From Corallium rubrum (lineage: Eukaryota; Cnidaria; Anthozoa; Scleralcyonacea; Coralliidae): a DNA stretch of 64,000 nucleotides. The DNA lies in the NCBI GenBank assembly GCA_964035015.1, contig OZ036016.1, positions 2,144,830 through 2,208,829 of the forward strand. The letters run 5' to 3'. Every line of letters starts with the position of its first letter. Position 1 is the stretch's first letter. Position numbers and translations under genes: made by a program. The notes under the pieces are model-generated. The model did no database searches and had not been told where the DNA came from. It saw only the letters and a list, made by a program, of their open reading frames with translations. Shown here piece after piece: positions 34,869 through 45,416 of the stretch.

Positions 34869-35706
34869 TATAGCAACTATTTTGAACACTTAGGTACACA
34901 ATCTGGTTTTACATTGAGAGTGATCTTGCTTTTTATGCAGAAACCGACAAACTTGAATAGGTCTTAATTAGAAAAAATGTCATTTAATATTGGTGTATAT
35001 CAATCAACTAATATTGGACCTAAAGGTTGTTATACGTGAGAAAGTTATGATGCCAGGACCAATATAAAGCGCGCCTTAATGAACTGCTCTTATAAACGGT
35101 CATTTTTTCCATCACTAGTCTCCACGTTATTTTGGACCGGATTAATTCAACGCTATATAGGCTTATTTTATTGGCGATTTATTGACGACCTAACCATTCA
35201 TACCGGAGTGATACTGTAGTTTAAGGTTAGAATTTATGTTAGTGTTGAGGCTAGAGACTTAGTGTTTGACGTTTGTGCCAGCTAAACTGTAGTTGTACTA
35301 CACCAGCTGTTTGTGACTTATTTAAGCTGTGCCTTATATTAGTTGCAGTATAAGTCACCTTAATATAGACACCTTAAGATCTACGACCGCAACCTCAACG
35401 AGGACGTCCTGCAAATAAAAATATTCTACATGCGAAATTATAAGAATGAAAAATTTTTAGTAGTCTTGTTTAAATATTTGAATTGTTTTTTTATTTACGA
35501 TTTTGTATTAGATATTATATTTATTTGAACAACGATTATCAACAACTATTTTTCTACTTTATTCTACCCTAAAATGTATACATTAAAGAAGTAAAGTTCA
35601 GGTTCTCGCACAATGGTCATTCTAATTCAATCGACAAATTAATGTTAGGAAGAGTAAAGCCAAATTCTATTTTCAAACTGATTTTCAGCAATTATATAAT
35701 AACACC

Positions 35707-36011
35707 TACCCTGCGACTCAGAGCCCCTTTCCGACCTACGCAGGCTTCGGGGGAAAGTGGGCTCTGCCAACAAACTCGATATTTCTTTTTGAGCATGCGT
35801 GAACGGTTGCCAAGATATTATTTTGGGCCCAGGCTCTAACGCGTCACTTCGTATTTTCCTGCTTACGCGTGTTCGTAAACTAGAACTTGTTTAACCAGTT
35901 TAAAACCTGACTGACTCGCCCCAAACTTGGGGCGAAGATCGAGTTTGTTGGCAGAGCCCACTTTCCCCCGAATCTTGCGTAGGTCGGGAAGGGGCTCTGA
36001 CTCGCAGGGTA
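35707..36011. mobile_element. Fold-back MITE with TACCCTGCGAC ends and 9-bp flanking repeat
   Basis: Arms of about 73 bp (TACCCTGCGACTCAGAGCCC and complement) are flanked by AATAACACC at 35698-35706 and 36012-36020. A 9-bp duplication fits Mutator-like elements, an inference. Locus B keeps only the left arm (46193-46270), so insertion predates the duplication. Confidence 0.75.
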
Positions 36012-36202
36012 AATAACACCGTATTGCACTATATATGTAACACTACCTTCAAAGCTTCTGCCCTATGCCCTCTTTCTTATAGTGTTAACTACTCTGCAAG
36101 TGTGAAATTTAAAGTGACGCAGTATTGTAGCCCATCGCAAACCGAACATTTCAATCCCTTTCCTGATGCAGTCGTCTTTGTCTTTTGTGAACCCGGAAGA
36201 CC

Positions 36203-36487
36203 TTACTTTCTCCCAGCAAATTTAACAGGCTTTTGCGTCGGCCGCTCAACATTCACCTTGGTTGCGCAATCAAGCTCATTCTCAGGCGTCTCAGTTGTAT
36301 ATAGTCGATCTTCTACACGCGGCTCGTCCATCACTTTGCGTTCGTTTCCTCGCAATTTTTCCATGCACGCACCCGCCTTGATTGCGATTTCCCGGGATCG
36401 TTTCTTTTGATATAAATGTACACGCGCAACGTTTGAGCAATGCTTTTGATCAAAGGAGCGCCCTGCTTTTGATCTTCGGAAATCCAT
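36203..36487 (-). CDS. Possible first coding exon, unknown protein
   Basis: A 95-codon frame begins with an ATG in good context (GCAAAAATGG) and runs into a strong donor, GAGAAA/GTAAGG, near 36202. The product is hydrophilic and basic, with no motif I recognise (start MDFRRSKAGRSFDQKH). A longer overlapping plus-strand frame (36024-36410) has no such splice support. Downstream exons were not found, so this may be a gene fragment. Confidence 0.35.
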   Translation of the reverse strand: MDFRRSKAGRSFDQKHCSNVARVHLYQKKRSREIAIKAGACMEKLRGNERKVMDEPRVEDRLYTTETPENELDCATKVNVERPTQKPVKFAGRK

Positions 36488-36770
36488 TTTTGCTCTTCTG
36501 CGTTAAGGACGGTAGAACTCTCGGTCTCGATGATTTACCTGTACTTGGTAGGTAGGATGTACTTGCCAATCGCCTGGAACACTAGTCTAATACGCTCAAC
36601 GGCTCTGTCAGTTTTTTGAACTGCACGCCATTGCGGTTTACCAATACATAATCGCAGCTAGGGTTTAAGGTGGTTCCACACAGTTTCTTGAAAAATGGAA
36701 AACACAAGTTTGAGAGTCCAAAACACGTGCATAAACAATTTGGAAAAAGAATAAAACTAAATGTTATGCA

Positions 36771-37246
36771 TAGCTAAACAGTCTGACAATCAAAAACTGT
36801 TACCAAATAAATAGCAACATTTGTTGGTATGGCAACAATGACGTTTCAAAATGGCTGCCAATTACCCTTCAAACTAATTTAATTAACAACTTTGATGATC
36901 CCCCATTTTTTTTATTAAAACTTTTCTTGAAGTATGAGTAATCAATAGGACGATTTAAAAAAAAGTTGTGTAGAACGAATAATTTTCTTTTCGGAAAAAT
37001 CATGTTTGTTAATTTTTAAAAGATTTGGATCTACAGAATATTTTAAAATCGGCTTATTGATTACTCGTACTTCAAGAAAAGTTTTAATAAAAAAAAAATG
37101 GGTGGTCACCAAAGTTTTTTTCGAATTAAGTTAGTTTGAAGGGTAATTGGCAGCCATGTTGAAACGTCATTGTTGCCATAGCAACAACTGTTGCTATTTA
37201 TTTGGTAACAGTTTTTGATTGTCAGATTGTTCAACTATGCTTAAAA
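36771..37246. mobile_element. Inner fold-back element
   Basis: Inverted arms of about 195 bp, for example GACAATCAAAAACTG with CAGTTTTTGATTGTC, and ATGGCTGCCAATTACCC with its complement. The loop is near 36990-37030. Confidence 0.8.
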
Positions 37247-37249
37247 AAC

Positions 37250-37830
37250 TCATTAATAATTCATGAGGAAAACACAAAGAAAAATCATAACCGTATCGTG
37301 GTTTTATGTGATAAAACATTCTCCTGATTTACATAAACTTTGGCTTTGATTTTCTCGCCTTAGACAACGTTATTTTTCAAAATTACTACGCCAACGAACT
37401 TACCAAATGGTGATCGTTTTTAAAGCCATCCAAAATACTCGCAGAACGTGTTTTATCAGATCTAAAACACTCTGCTTCGCCTCGTGTTTTATATCTGATA
37501 AAACACTCCTGCTCGTGTTTGAAATAGTACTTCAAAAAGGCATTAATAATTCATGAGGAAAACACAAAAGAAAATCATGACCGTATCGTATCTTTATATG
37601 TGATAAAGATTTCTCCTGATTTACATAAACTTTAGCTTTGATTTTCTCGGCTTAGACAAGGTTATTTCTCAAACTAACTCCGCCAATCAACTTACCAAGT
37701 GGTTCGTTTTTGAAGCCGTATAATAAACTCGCAGTTCGTGTTTTATCAGATATAAAAACACTCGGCTTCGCCTCGTGTCTTTATATCTGATAAAACACTC
37801 CTGCTCGTTTATTATACAGTACATAACATT
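37250..37830 (+). repeat. ~290-bp repeat, tandem dimer
   Basis: Two copies each run from ATTAATAATTCATGAGG to CACTCCTGCTCGT and contain CTTCGCCTCGTGT between inverted GTTTTATCAGAT and ATCTGATAAAAC. The same unit is dimeric at 59108-59615 and partial at 25610-25690. Confidence 0.75.
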
Positions 37831-38042
37831 TAGTTTTATTCTTTTTCCGAATTGTTTAATTACGTGTTTTGGACTCTCAAACTTGTATTTTCCATATTTC
37901 AAGAAACTGTATGGAGCCACCTTAATAACGGTCTTACGTCGCGAACGTAATCATCTACAATTTTTAGACTAACTTGATCGAAATAGAGAGAATCAAAACC
38001 GTATTTTTGAGCTATCTATTTTGAACGAAATTTAATAAAGTG

Positions 38043-38077
38043 CTAATCATCATTATCATCATCGTCATCATCGTCAT

Positions 38078-38129
<52 letters not shown>

Positions 38130-38234
38130 GGTTGTGGTGGTTGTGGTGGTTGCCTCGCTGAGGTCATGGGTTCCTGTTGTTGTAGTAACTGGAACTTTCA
38201 ATGTGAAACTCTGTAGTGGCAGTGGGAATTGTTT
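38043..38234 (-). CDS. Locus B exon 3: Thr-rich stalk with poly-Ala and poly-Asp
   Basis: The acceptor ATTATTTTGCAG opens in phase 0, which fits the phase-0 end of the PAN exon at 43294. The frame gives a short leader (KQFPLPLQSF), a Thr run, then about ten Ala and a long Asp run from (GCT)n(GAT)n, and stops at TAG 38043-38045. An ATTAAA poly(A) variant follows at once. The fibrinogen-like exon of locus C has no counterpart here, so this protein would be short. Whether the repeat is really translated is uncertain. Confidence 0.5.
38044..38135 (+). repeat. (ATC)n(AGC)n compound microsatellite
   Basis: About 17 ATC-type units followed by about 10 AGC units. It lies within the stalk exon of locus B and is absent from locus A. 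Confidence 0.9.
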
Positions 38235-38309
38235 CTGCAAAATAATACATTATGTGTTAAATATTAACTATGCCCAGGTGCAATCCTAAGCATTTAGGCT
38301 TATTTTTAA

Positions 38310-38749
38310 AGTGTCTATGAAATGAAAACTTCGTTGGTATTTTTGTTGTTTTATTGTACAGAGGAGCATGGCAGGAGCACTCACTGAAAATTTCAAGAGA
38401 ATCTGATGCGTAGTTTTCGCGCTATTAACTCTCAAAGTTTGCCATGGCTAGTTCGTTCTTGGAGAAAAATTGGGCTTTTGGTAACAATGCTTATGACGTA
38501 CGCAGATGGACAACTATGCATAAGAACAATAGATTTCACTATTAATGATCCATCTGCGTACGTCATAAGGCTTTGTTACCAAGAAGCCCAAATTTCCCCA
38601 AAACAAACTATCCACGGCAAATTTTGAGAGTTGATAGCGCGAAAACTACGCATCAGATTCTCTTGAAATTTTCAGTGAGTGCTTCTGTCATGCTCCTCTG
38701 TATAATAAAACAACAAAAATGCCAACGTATTTTTCACTTCATAGACACT
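38310..38749. mobile_element. TTAA-flanked fold-back MITE 4 with proven empty site
   Basis: TTAA at 38306-38309 and 38750-38753. Tips are AGTGTCTATGAAATGAAAA and complement, with arms of about 200 bp. In duplicate A the same place reads TTTATTTTTAAGAACTTCCC (34096-34115) with a single TTAA and no element, so TTAA is the duplicated target. Confidence 0.92.
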
Positions 38750-38794
38750 TTAAGAACTTCCCTTCTTGCTACAGTATACACTCTGAGGTCAAAG

Positions 38795-40019
38795 CATAGA
38801 AATAATAGACCTAGAATGCGTGCTCTGTCACGTGACAGGTGTCCAAATTAAATTTTATTTTGCCCTTATAGATCCGCCATTTTGAATTTTGCAAAGGGGT
38901 GGCGATAAATATACAACAATGATCGCCTCTCAAAATAAAGAATTGGAGGACGTTTCATAGGAATAGCGAGGTTCAGATCACACTTCCACTACCGCTACCG
39001 TAAATGTGGTTAAACAGGTGTAATGTTCGTTTTTTCATTCTGTAGTCGTAGTTGGTTTTAATCCTGGTATCGTAAAACGCTTTCTTTTCGCACTAGGTTT
39101 GAGACCTGCGACCATTGCTGAACGTAAAAACAATATTTGACATGCTTAATTATATTTACGGTAGCGGTAGCGGTAGTGGAAGTGTGATCTGAACCTCGCT
39201 AATAAATTGGATACATGCATGACAACAAATCAGCCACATACACACTAGCATAAAATAAAACAATTTGCAAGACACTTGCTTTATTAAACGTACTAAAAAC
39301 TATAATTTCAAAATTATATTTCGATCAATTCACCACAATACAAAAAGCAACAAAAAGATAGGCTCATGCCAAACTTGAAACTAGAAAAACGAAAAAGAAA
39401 AGAAACTAATCAAATACGTAATGGAAACTAGGAGAAAATCTTAAGAAAAACACGGATTTAAGATGTCAATATAAATAGATGTCGAAAAACTGATGTATAA
39501 AAAATATGACACGTGCATAAACATATTTTATATTTAAAAAATCACAAGCTAGAAATCCCTATTAGATTGGATAAAAAAGAACAAAACACTTACTGTCTCC
39601 TGGATTAATCCTCCACATTCAGTATAGATTACATACAGATTGGCAAGTGGGAATCATTCAAATATAATGTAAAAGAGTAAAAACACTAAAACCATTCGTA
39701 TTAAAAGGCCGCTATCGTCGCCATTTCTACATCCAGAGTTTGATGTTCGAAATGTTTTGGCGAAGGATATTGCACTTCACATGCCTTTATCTTTAAATGC
39801 ACTAATCCAGTAAATTTCCCGGCGTAAAAAACAAAGAAATTCAGTGCTAAAATACATCCATCGTCCACTCCACACCGGTTACCAACCACGGCCGTGTAAA
39901 AAACTGTTAAAAAGTCCTAGGGCGAGTTCCTTTTGCCCTTATAAGTCCGCCATTTTGTGGCGACAATTTTTTGACTGACAGGAGATAGGAGCCCGCATTC
40001 TAGGTATATTATTTCTATG
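38795..40019. mobile_element. CATAGAAATAATA-ended element with 8-bp target duplication
   Basis: Inverted ends CATAGAAATAATA(n)ACC and CCTAGAATGCG with their complements. The flanks are GGTCAAAG (38787-38794 and 40020-40027), while locus A has one uninterrupted GAGGTCAAAGTCAC (34138-34151). An 8-bp duplication fits hAT or P superfamilies. A minus-strand frame of about 62 codons (39701-39889) has no known motif. A 234-bp MITE is nested at 38966. Confidence 0.85.
38966..39199. mobile_element. TA-flanked MITE nested in the 38795 element
   Basis: Ends GCGAGGTTCAGATCACACTT and complement, with about 40-bp arms that include CCACTACCGCTACCG. TA lies on both sides (38964-38965, 39200-39201), suggesting the Tc1/mariner or a similar target choice. 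Confidence 0.75.
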
Positions 40020-40757
40020 GGTCAAAGTCACTAAGTTTCAATCATGAACAGTAGAATAGATAACAGGCAATTCCAGTGAGAAATTTTCTAGTCTGTGAGA
40101 GGTTCCTACTAAAAAGCCCTGCCACCAGGGCTCTCACAACTTATTTGCATAGTCCTGTCCTCATCGGGGGAGGGGATTAGAACAAAGAGAGACACAAAGA
40201 ACTTTTGAAAAGATTGTATAATATATACTATTAATACTGACCCCTCCCCCCACAGTGATGGTCTTTTTTAAGGAAATTTCCTTAAAAAGTGAGAACACTG
40301 CCTGCCACAAAGCACTAAAGCAATAGTTATTGCTGCCTATAGCAGGGCTGAGAGTTCTTTCTTTAAAAAATACAACTAATGAGCCATTTTTGGCCAGCTC
40401 AGATAAGGATGGATTAATCACGTACCACAGGTTTCCCCTGAGAATCCATCGAGACAGTGACATTGTCCTGATGTAAAATCACATGTGCCGCCATTCTGAC
40501 AAGGAGAAAAGCAGCAGAAGTTTACTACCTAGATAATGCAAAAAATAACGTGTTAATCCACAAGCACCGGTCATGCAATATGACCTGCAAGACTGCGCCC
40601 GCCTGCAAAATAACCGTTGGAAATGTTATGATAAAAACAGTGTATCTGTATTCGAAATTTTAAATTGTGGGAAAGCTAAATATTAATTCTTTGAAAGTTT
40701 TCATGGCGATAATGTAATATAAATAAGTTTTGTGGAAACACCACGTAACATGTTTCT

Positions 40758-41255
40758 TTGCTAAGCTTCTATGACACCTTCGATACATCCGGAGCAGTTT
40801 CTCTTCCATACATCGGACCAGCATCCCACAAAATTGAGAGGATTCTAAATCGTGCTGGTATGAAGGTATTTCACAGTAGTCAACACAAATTGTTCAAGGT
40901 ACTTTTCACACATAATGATTCGGTGGATAGCTTATCTAAGCTTGGAGTGTATCGCATTCCGTGTGAGTGTGGCTTGGTTTACATCGGGGAAACGGGAAGA
41001 AATCTCTCAACTCGCCTGAAGGAGCACAAGACATGTTGCATTAAAGCCCAACAGGATAAATCTGCTGTTGCCAAACACGCTTGGAAGTATGACCATCGTG
41101 TTAAGTGGGAAGAGTCGTCACTCTTAGCCAGCGACAGGCAATACTTCACGCGAAGAACAAAGGAGTCTATTGAGATTGCAAAACATCAAACTATTTCTCA
41201 GGAAGGACAGCCATTAAACAGCACGTGGTGTGCCGTATTCGGAGAACATTCTTGA
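40758..41255 (+). CDS. GIY-YIG endonuclease domain of a Penelope-like retroelement
   Basis: A 165-residue frame with the family core: VYRIPCECGLVYIGETGR (about residues 64-81) supplies the Y...YIG signature and a following Arg, then RLKEHK, and KHAWKYDH nearer the C-terminus. Penelope-like elements join this endonuclease to a reverse transcriptase, and the endonuclease nicks the target. No reverse transcriptase lies upstream, so the copy is 5'-truncated or captured. The frame itself is open with an ATG, but independent expression is not implied. Confidence 0.8.
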   Translation: MLSFYDTFDTSGAVSLPYIGPASHKIERILNRAGMKVFHSSQHKLFKVLFTHNDSVDSLSKLGVYRIPCECGLVYIGETGRNLSTRLKEHKTCCIKAQQDKSAVAKHAWKYDHRVKWEESSLLASDRQYFTRRTKESIEIAKHQTISQEGQPLNSTWCAVFGEHS

Positions 41256-41351
41256 TTTAATAGAATTAACGTGATACGCCATTGTATTCTTACGTGAGTT
41301 AATTGATCAGTTGCGAAGTTTATAAATGACGTAAGCCAACAACTTGTTGTC

Positions 41352-41397
41352 ATTGCTCTGATGAAGGCCTGAGTCAACAGGCCGAAAGCTTAGCAAA
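41352..41397 (+). ncRNA. Hammerhead-ribozyme-like motif
   Basis: The order TTGCT, CTGATGA (41358-41364), stem-loop GGCCTG...CAGGCC (41366-41383), GAAA (41384-41387), GCTT, AGCAA matches a hammerhead core: stem I TTGCT/AGCAA, the conserved CUGAUGA and GAAA, and a strong stem II. Stem III is very short, as reported for Penelope-associated hammerheads. Activity is not shown. Confidence 0.6.
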
Positions 41398-41795
41398 GAA
41401 ATATTTTACGTGGTGTTTCCACAAAACTTATTTATATAAGCTAAATATTGCTTGTAACACACACAAATAAACAAAATACACTTACCTTGTTATTTGAGCG
41501 AGAGTTGCGATATTATGAAGTACGAACGCAATTGATATGATTGCCTACAAAGGAAGGACGGCGTGTCACGGCAATCATATCAATTGTGTTCGTACTTCAT
41601 AAAATCGTAACTCTCGCTCAAATAACAAGGTAATAAGTGTATTTTGTTTATTTGTGTATGTTACAAGCAATATTTAGCTTTTTCACAATTTAAAATTTCG
41701 AATACAGATATACTCTTTTTATCAAAACATTTCCGACGGTTATTTTGCAGGCGGGCACTGTCTTGCAGGTCGTACTGCATGACTGGGCTGGTTAA

Positions 41796-42602
41796 AGTGT
41801 CACTATCATGAAAAAATCGTCAGTGGTTTTTTTTTTTATCTTATCATAAAGTACATTTAAAATGAGAGTGAACGGCGTTTGTGGTTTGTCAATATCTCAT
41901 CTCGTTCAGGAGATATTCACGTTTTGGCAATATGCAAATTTATGGCTGATGACGTCATTTTCTCCAAACGAGCGAAATGAAAATCGTAAAATAAGGAATG
42001 TCTCTGGAAATAAACAATAGAATGTGCTTAAACTTTGTATGCTTATAGTATCCAATAAAATACACTTCTCTGTGGAACTTTTATGATTGCCATGGTAAGC
42101 GCATGCTCTCAGGTTACTCTAAACCTTAAAAAGGGAATTATCATTTTTGGCTCATTGTTTAAAAATAGAAAGATTTAAACGTTTGAATTACAATGCCTAC
42201 ATAAGCCCTAATCTTCACATTTATTCGCTGGAGTAAACGCTACTTGATTGCTGATAAACAAGAAAATTTAATTTTATCATTGGAGGGGGCCAGGAACCAG
42301 CAGTTTCCACGAAAACAACTAAAGTTCCACAGTGAAACGTATTTTATTTAATACTATAAGCATGCAAAATTTGAGCACTTTCTATTGTTTATTTCTAGAG
42401 ATATTCCTAATTTTACGATTTTCATTTCGCTCGTTTGGAGAAAATGACGTCATCAGCCATATAATTTGCATATTTCAAAAACGTGAATATCTCTTGAACG
42501 AGATGAGTTATTTACAAACCACAAACGCCGTTCCTCCTCATTTTAAATGTACTTTATGATTAGATCAAAAAAAGACTGACGATTTTTCATCTTAGTGACA
42601 CT
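41796..42602. mobile_element. TTAA-flanked fold-back MITE 5
   Basis: Shares TTAA 41792-41795 with the preceding element and has a right TTAA at 42603-42606. Tips AGTGTCACTATCATG and complement. Arms of about 280 bp (GAATATCTC, GACGTCAT, TCCAAACGAGCGAAATGAAA). The loop, 42080-42280, is unique sequence. Confidence 0.85.
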
Positions 42603-43293
42603 TTAATCTTTATGCATTGAGTGCTTATGGACAATGGAAATAGATTAGAGGAATAGAAAATGTCCACCAATGTGTATATTGAACAAATACAACATAAAGA
42701 TCTGTGGTAGTGAAAATCACTTAACCCCCAAAAAAACTCTAATCCTAGATACAAACTGGTTTTTCTTCCTAGCTTATATGCTAACCTGACAAGGGCTTAG
42801 CGGGTTATAGGCCCCACCCCCCAATATTTCTAACAAGGGAACCAAGCCCCCCCCCCCCCCCCCCCCCCAACGAAATTTGAAAAGAATCATACGATATTCT
42901 GAGTTCTGATAAAACAAAAACCCGTAGACATTTCCAGAAGTGATTTTTTCGTCAGTGACAACCACAACACACTAATCACACGAGCACCCTGATTTCAACT
43001 GATGTCATTACTGTTACATCGATGAGTGTCAAGTGCTTACCATGTGGATTGCGTGCTAACCCTCGATCCTCACCCGGGAGATAGCAAACCCCCTAAGAAT
43101 CTCCTAAAATTTGTTGGGGAGTCTAAAAATACACTCCTTATCAATATATTAGTAAATTGGCCCTTCCGATATAAAACATCTGCCACCACTGGGTTTGCCA
43201 CCTTTAAAATGACTGGTGTAGTCTTTTTCAAATCTGAACTGCATGTACTGTATATAATATGACTTAACACTTCTGTTAAATTGTAGTGCTTAC

Positions 43294-43526
43294 TTTATTC
43301 GAATAAATCATCTCATAATGTACGAACATTTTGTCTTCAGCCACATGTTCGGAGTTTTCCAAGGCTGTTGCACTGTTGAGTTGGCAGTTCCTTTGTGTGT
43401 CAGAAGCCGGTGGTATGTCTTTGTAACTAATCGACTGGCAACAAGCATCGTTCAAGCAGTGGAAGCTGCATTCTATAATGCTGGCAGCAGATACACTTTG
43501 TAGCACACGATTTTCTGAACGATGAT
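43294..43526 (-). CDS. Locus B exon 2: PAN/apple domain
   Basis: The exon runs from acceptor TTATTTCAG/AT to donor AATAAA/GTAAGC, 233 bases. It joins locus B exon 1 in phase 1 and leaves in phase 0. The translation has the PAN/apple cysteine pattern: ECSFHCLNDACCQSISYKD followed by CQLNSATALENSEH and a closing HYEMIYSNK. PAN domains bind proteins or carbohydrates outside the cell. It is a paralogue of 50720-50946 (ECSLACISELCCKSINYKD). With exons 1 and 3 it would make a short type II membrane protein. Confidence 0.8.
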
Positions 43527-45210
43527 CTGAAATAACAATAAAAATAGGTACGCAATGCGTACGTGTCATACTGAGAAACAGGGTGCGGCTGCACCTCCGA
43601 AATTTTGAAAATTTATATGAATCCAAATTTTGTGCTAATATGTCTACTCGTTGCTGTATCTAAGAAGGATCCTGAGTTCTTTTTTTTCTGGGTTTTTTTT
43701 TAACAGCATTTAATTTACTTTCCGAGCTCGAAAAACATGAAGTCTGAGATCCGAGAAATGAAATGAGTGCCCTGTTTCAAATAAGCGCCTTCTTCTTTCA
43801 TGGCTGGTTAGACGTTCTAAGGGCCATTAAGGCTTGGATGGAAAACTATAAGGTTGTAATATTTGTATTCTATGTTCTCTCCTCAACGGTAGCGTTTGCA
43901 TATAGGAGATGTAGTTAAAGAAAGCGCATATATAATATAACAAGACGCCTGCTTAGGCGTTCACTTGGGCTACTGATTTCTGTAAATATTGGCGCAGTCT
44001 TCGCACATCTAGAAAACCTGAGGAACAGCGTGTGCATATTAAAAAGTACAAAACTCCCATGATCAGAAGGGCGCTCGACACAAATTCTATATATATGGTC
44101 TTATATGAACTACTTGGTTCCATGAAGCGATTTGGTATAAACAACAAGCCCGTTTAGCCGAATAATTAAACGATCTTAATACTTTCAGTAGACTAGACAA
44201 AACCTATAGTGCTGAATTCGGCAGATTCAAGCGATGGTTCGATATGGAATTCATGTAAATCGTACCAACAGAAAATATTTAAACATGCATTTTTGAAACA
44301 CATTTCCAAATGTAATACGACACCTTCATGATAGGGAGACGGCTAATACATCTAAACGTATTTTTTGCATTATTCGGTGCCTACCACATGTGTTTCGTAG
44401 TTGTTGGACCAAGCAGCAAGGCGTTTAATACTAGGTAAACAGTACGTATATGTTCTTTGATATTATGTGGCTCTTTCTTGTATCTCTAGTCCTCAAGTCA
44501 AGGCTTCCTAGGTACTGATGTCAACACGGCATTTTGAACATTTTCTCGCGTCTGTAATATACTCGTCTATTCTGTCTTCATGGACAAACCTTCTCAGCAA
44601 CATTACTGATCAACTACTGATGAATTCACTAATACCGCGGAAATCACCTCAACCCAACTCGATCAAAGGCAAAGATGTCAAAAAGAAAGAACTCGAAAAA
44701 TCGAAAATCGAGCACGCCTTCACGCCTTACAGTTTCGCAAGGCCTAACGGGATGACGCAATAATGCCATTTTGTGGAACCCCCCAAAAAAGAAAAAAAAA
44801 GCCGAAACCTAGATTCGGCCGACCACAAGTTGCCCAAGTAATTAAGAAGTATCACTGCTGTTGCAACTTTAGCTTTCTATCCCAGCCTTAGAAGCTACAG
44901 TAAATAGTTGGAGGGTCTAACCGATCATTAGTAAGTTGCAAGTTCAATCCCTGTCTGAGGTTCAGAAATCTTTCTGACTGTTTGAGTTTGACAATTTAAA
45001 CGTTTGTTACATCACACCAGCTTGCAACCTACAGTACATATACTTCTTACTATTAACGTTAAAGGACATTAACAACTTGCTCTTACGAAACACAAGTTGT
45101 AGTTGTAGTGCAAATAATATAAAGTATTTGTCAAAAACGTATATATACTCCTGACTAAGAAACTACAAATTCTTGACAACTACGTATATTCACAAAGGTT
45201 TTTCTATTAC
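43527..45210 (-). other. Intron 1 of locus B
   Basis: Mostly unique AT-rich sequence with no clear repeat. An 81-codon plus-strand frame at 44518-44763 has no known motif, and a weak tRNA T-arm-like GCAAGTTCAATCCC lies at 44938-44952. Confidence 0.5.
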
Positions 45211-45355
45211 CTTTTGTTGTTCCTTCGCTTCGGTGGAAAAAAACACCGCTGGTTTGTTCGTATGCCTGTAGAACCCCGAAAAGTATCAGCAAGAGAAAGG
45301 CACGACGCAGACGCGATTTTGAAGACGTTTTACCACTAACTTGATACGTTGACAT
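45211..45355 (-). CDS. Locus B exon 1: signal anchor
   Basis: From ATG (45353-45355) to the donor CAAAAG/GTAATA, 48 codons plus one base. Basic N-terminus (SGKTSSKSRLRR), then a hydrophobic stretch AFLLLILFGVLQAY, fitting a signal anchor. The end, GTTK plus the split codon, joins the PAN exon as Asp. A TATA box lies about 60 bases upstream of the ATG. Confidence 0.75.
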
Positions 45356-45416
45356 TATAGCAACTATTTTGAACGCTTAGGTACACAATCTGCTTTTACA
45401 TTGAGAGTGATCTTGT

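Larger units (their letters stand above)
33975..35786. repeat. Segmental duplicate A of the PAN gene locus
   Basis: 33975-34680 matches 38150-43160 once B's transposon insertions are removed, and 34681-35786 matches 45172-46280 closely, in the same orientation. The ~2 kb of B holding the PAN exon (43161-45171) is absent from A. Confidence 0.85.
36669..37921. mobile_element. TTAA-flanked composite fold-back element
   Basis: TTAA at 36665-36668 and 37922-37925. Outer arms of about 100 bp start GGTGGTTCCACACAG and end CTGTATGGAGCCACC. Inside sit a second fold-back (36771-37246) and two tandem ~290-bp repeats (37250-37535, 37543-37830). Confidence 0.8.
40557..41791. mobile_element. TTAA-flanked element carrying a Penelope-like fragment
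   Basis: TTAA at 40553-40556 and 41792-41795. Arms of about 135 bp (GACCTGCAAGAC, AATAACCGTTGGAAATG and complements). In the middle is a second inverted pair TTTGTGGAAACACCACGTAA (40729, 41410) enclosing a GIY-YIG frame and a hammerhead-like motif. Locus A has a single TTAA here (34493-34496). Confidence 0.75.

Noticed and set aside
36024..36410. 128-codon plus-strand frame
   Set aside because: No motif, and it overlaps the minus-strand frame that has a better start context and donor.
39701..39889. Further exon of locus B
   Set aside because: It lies inside the 8-bp-duplication element inserted after the A/B duplication, with no PAN or fibrinogen-like pattern.
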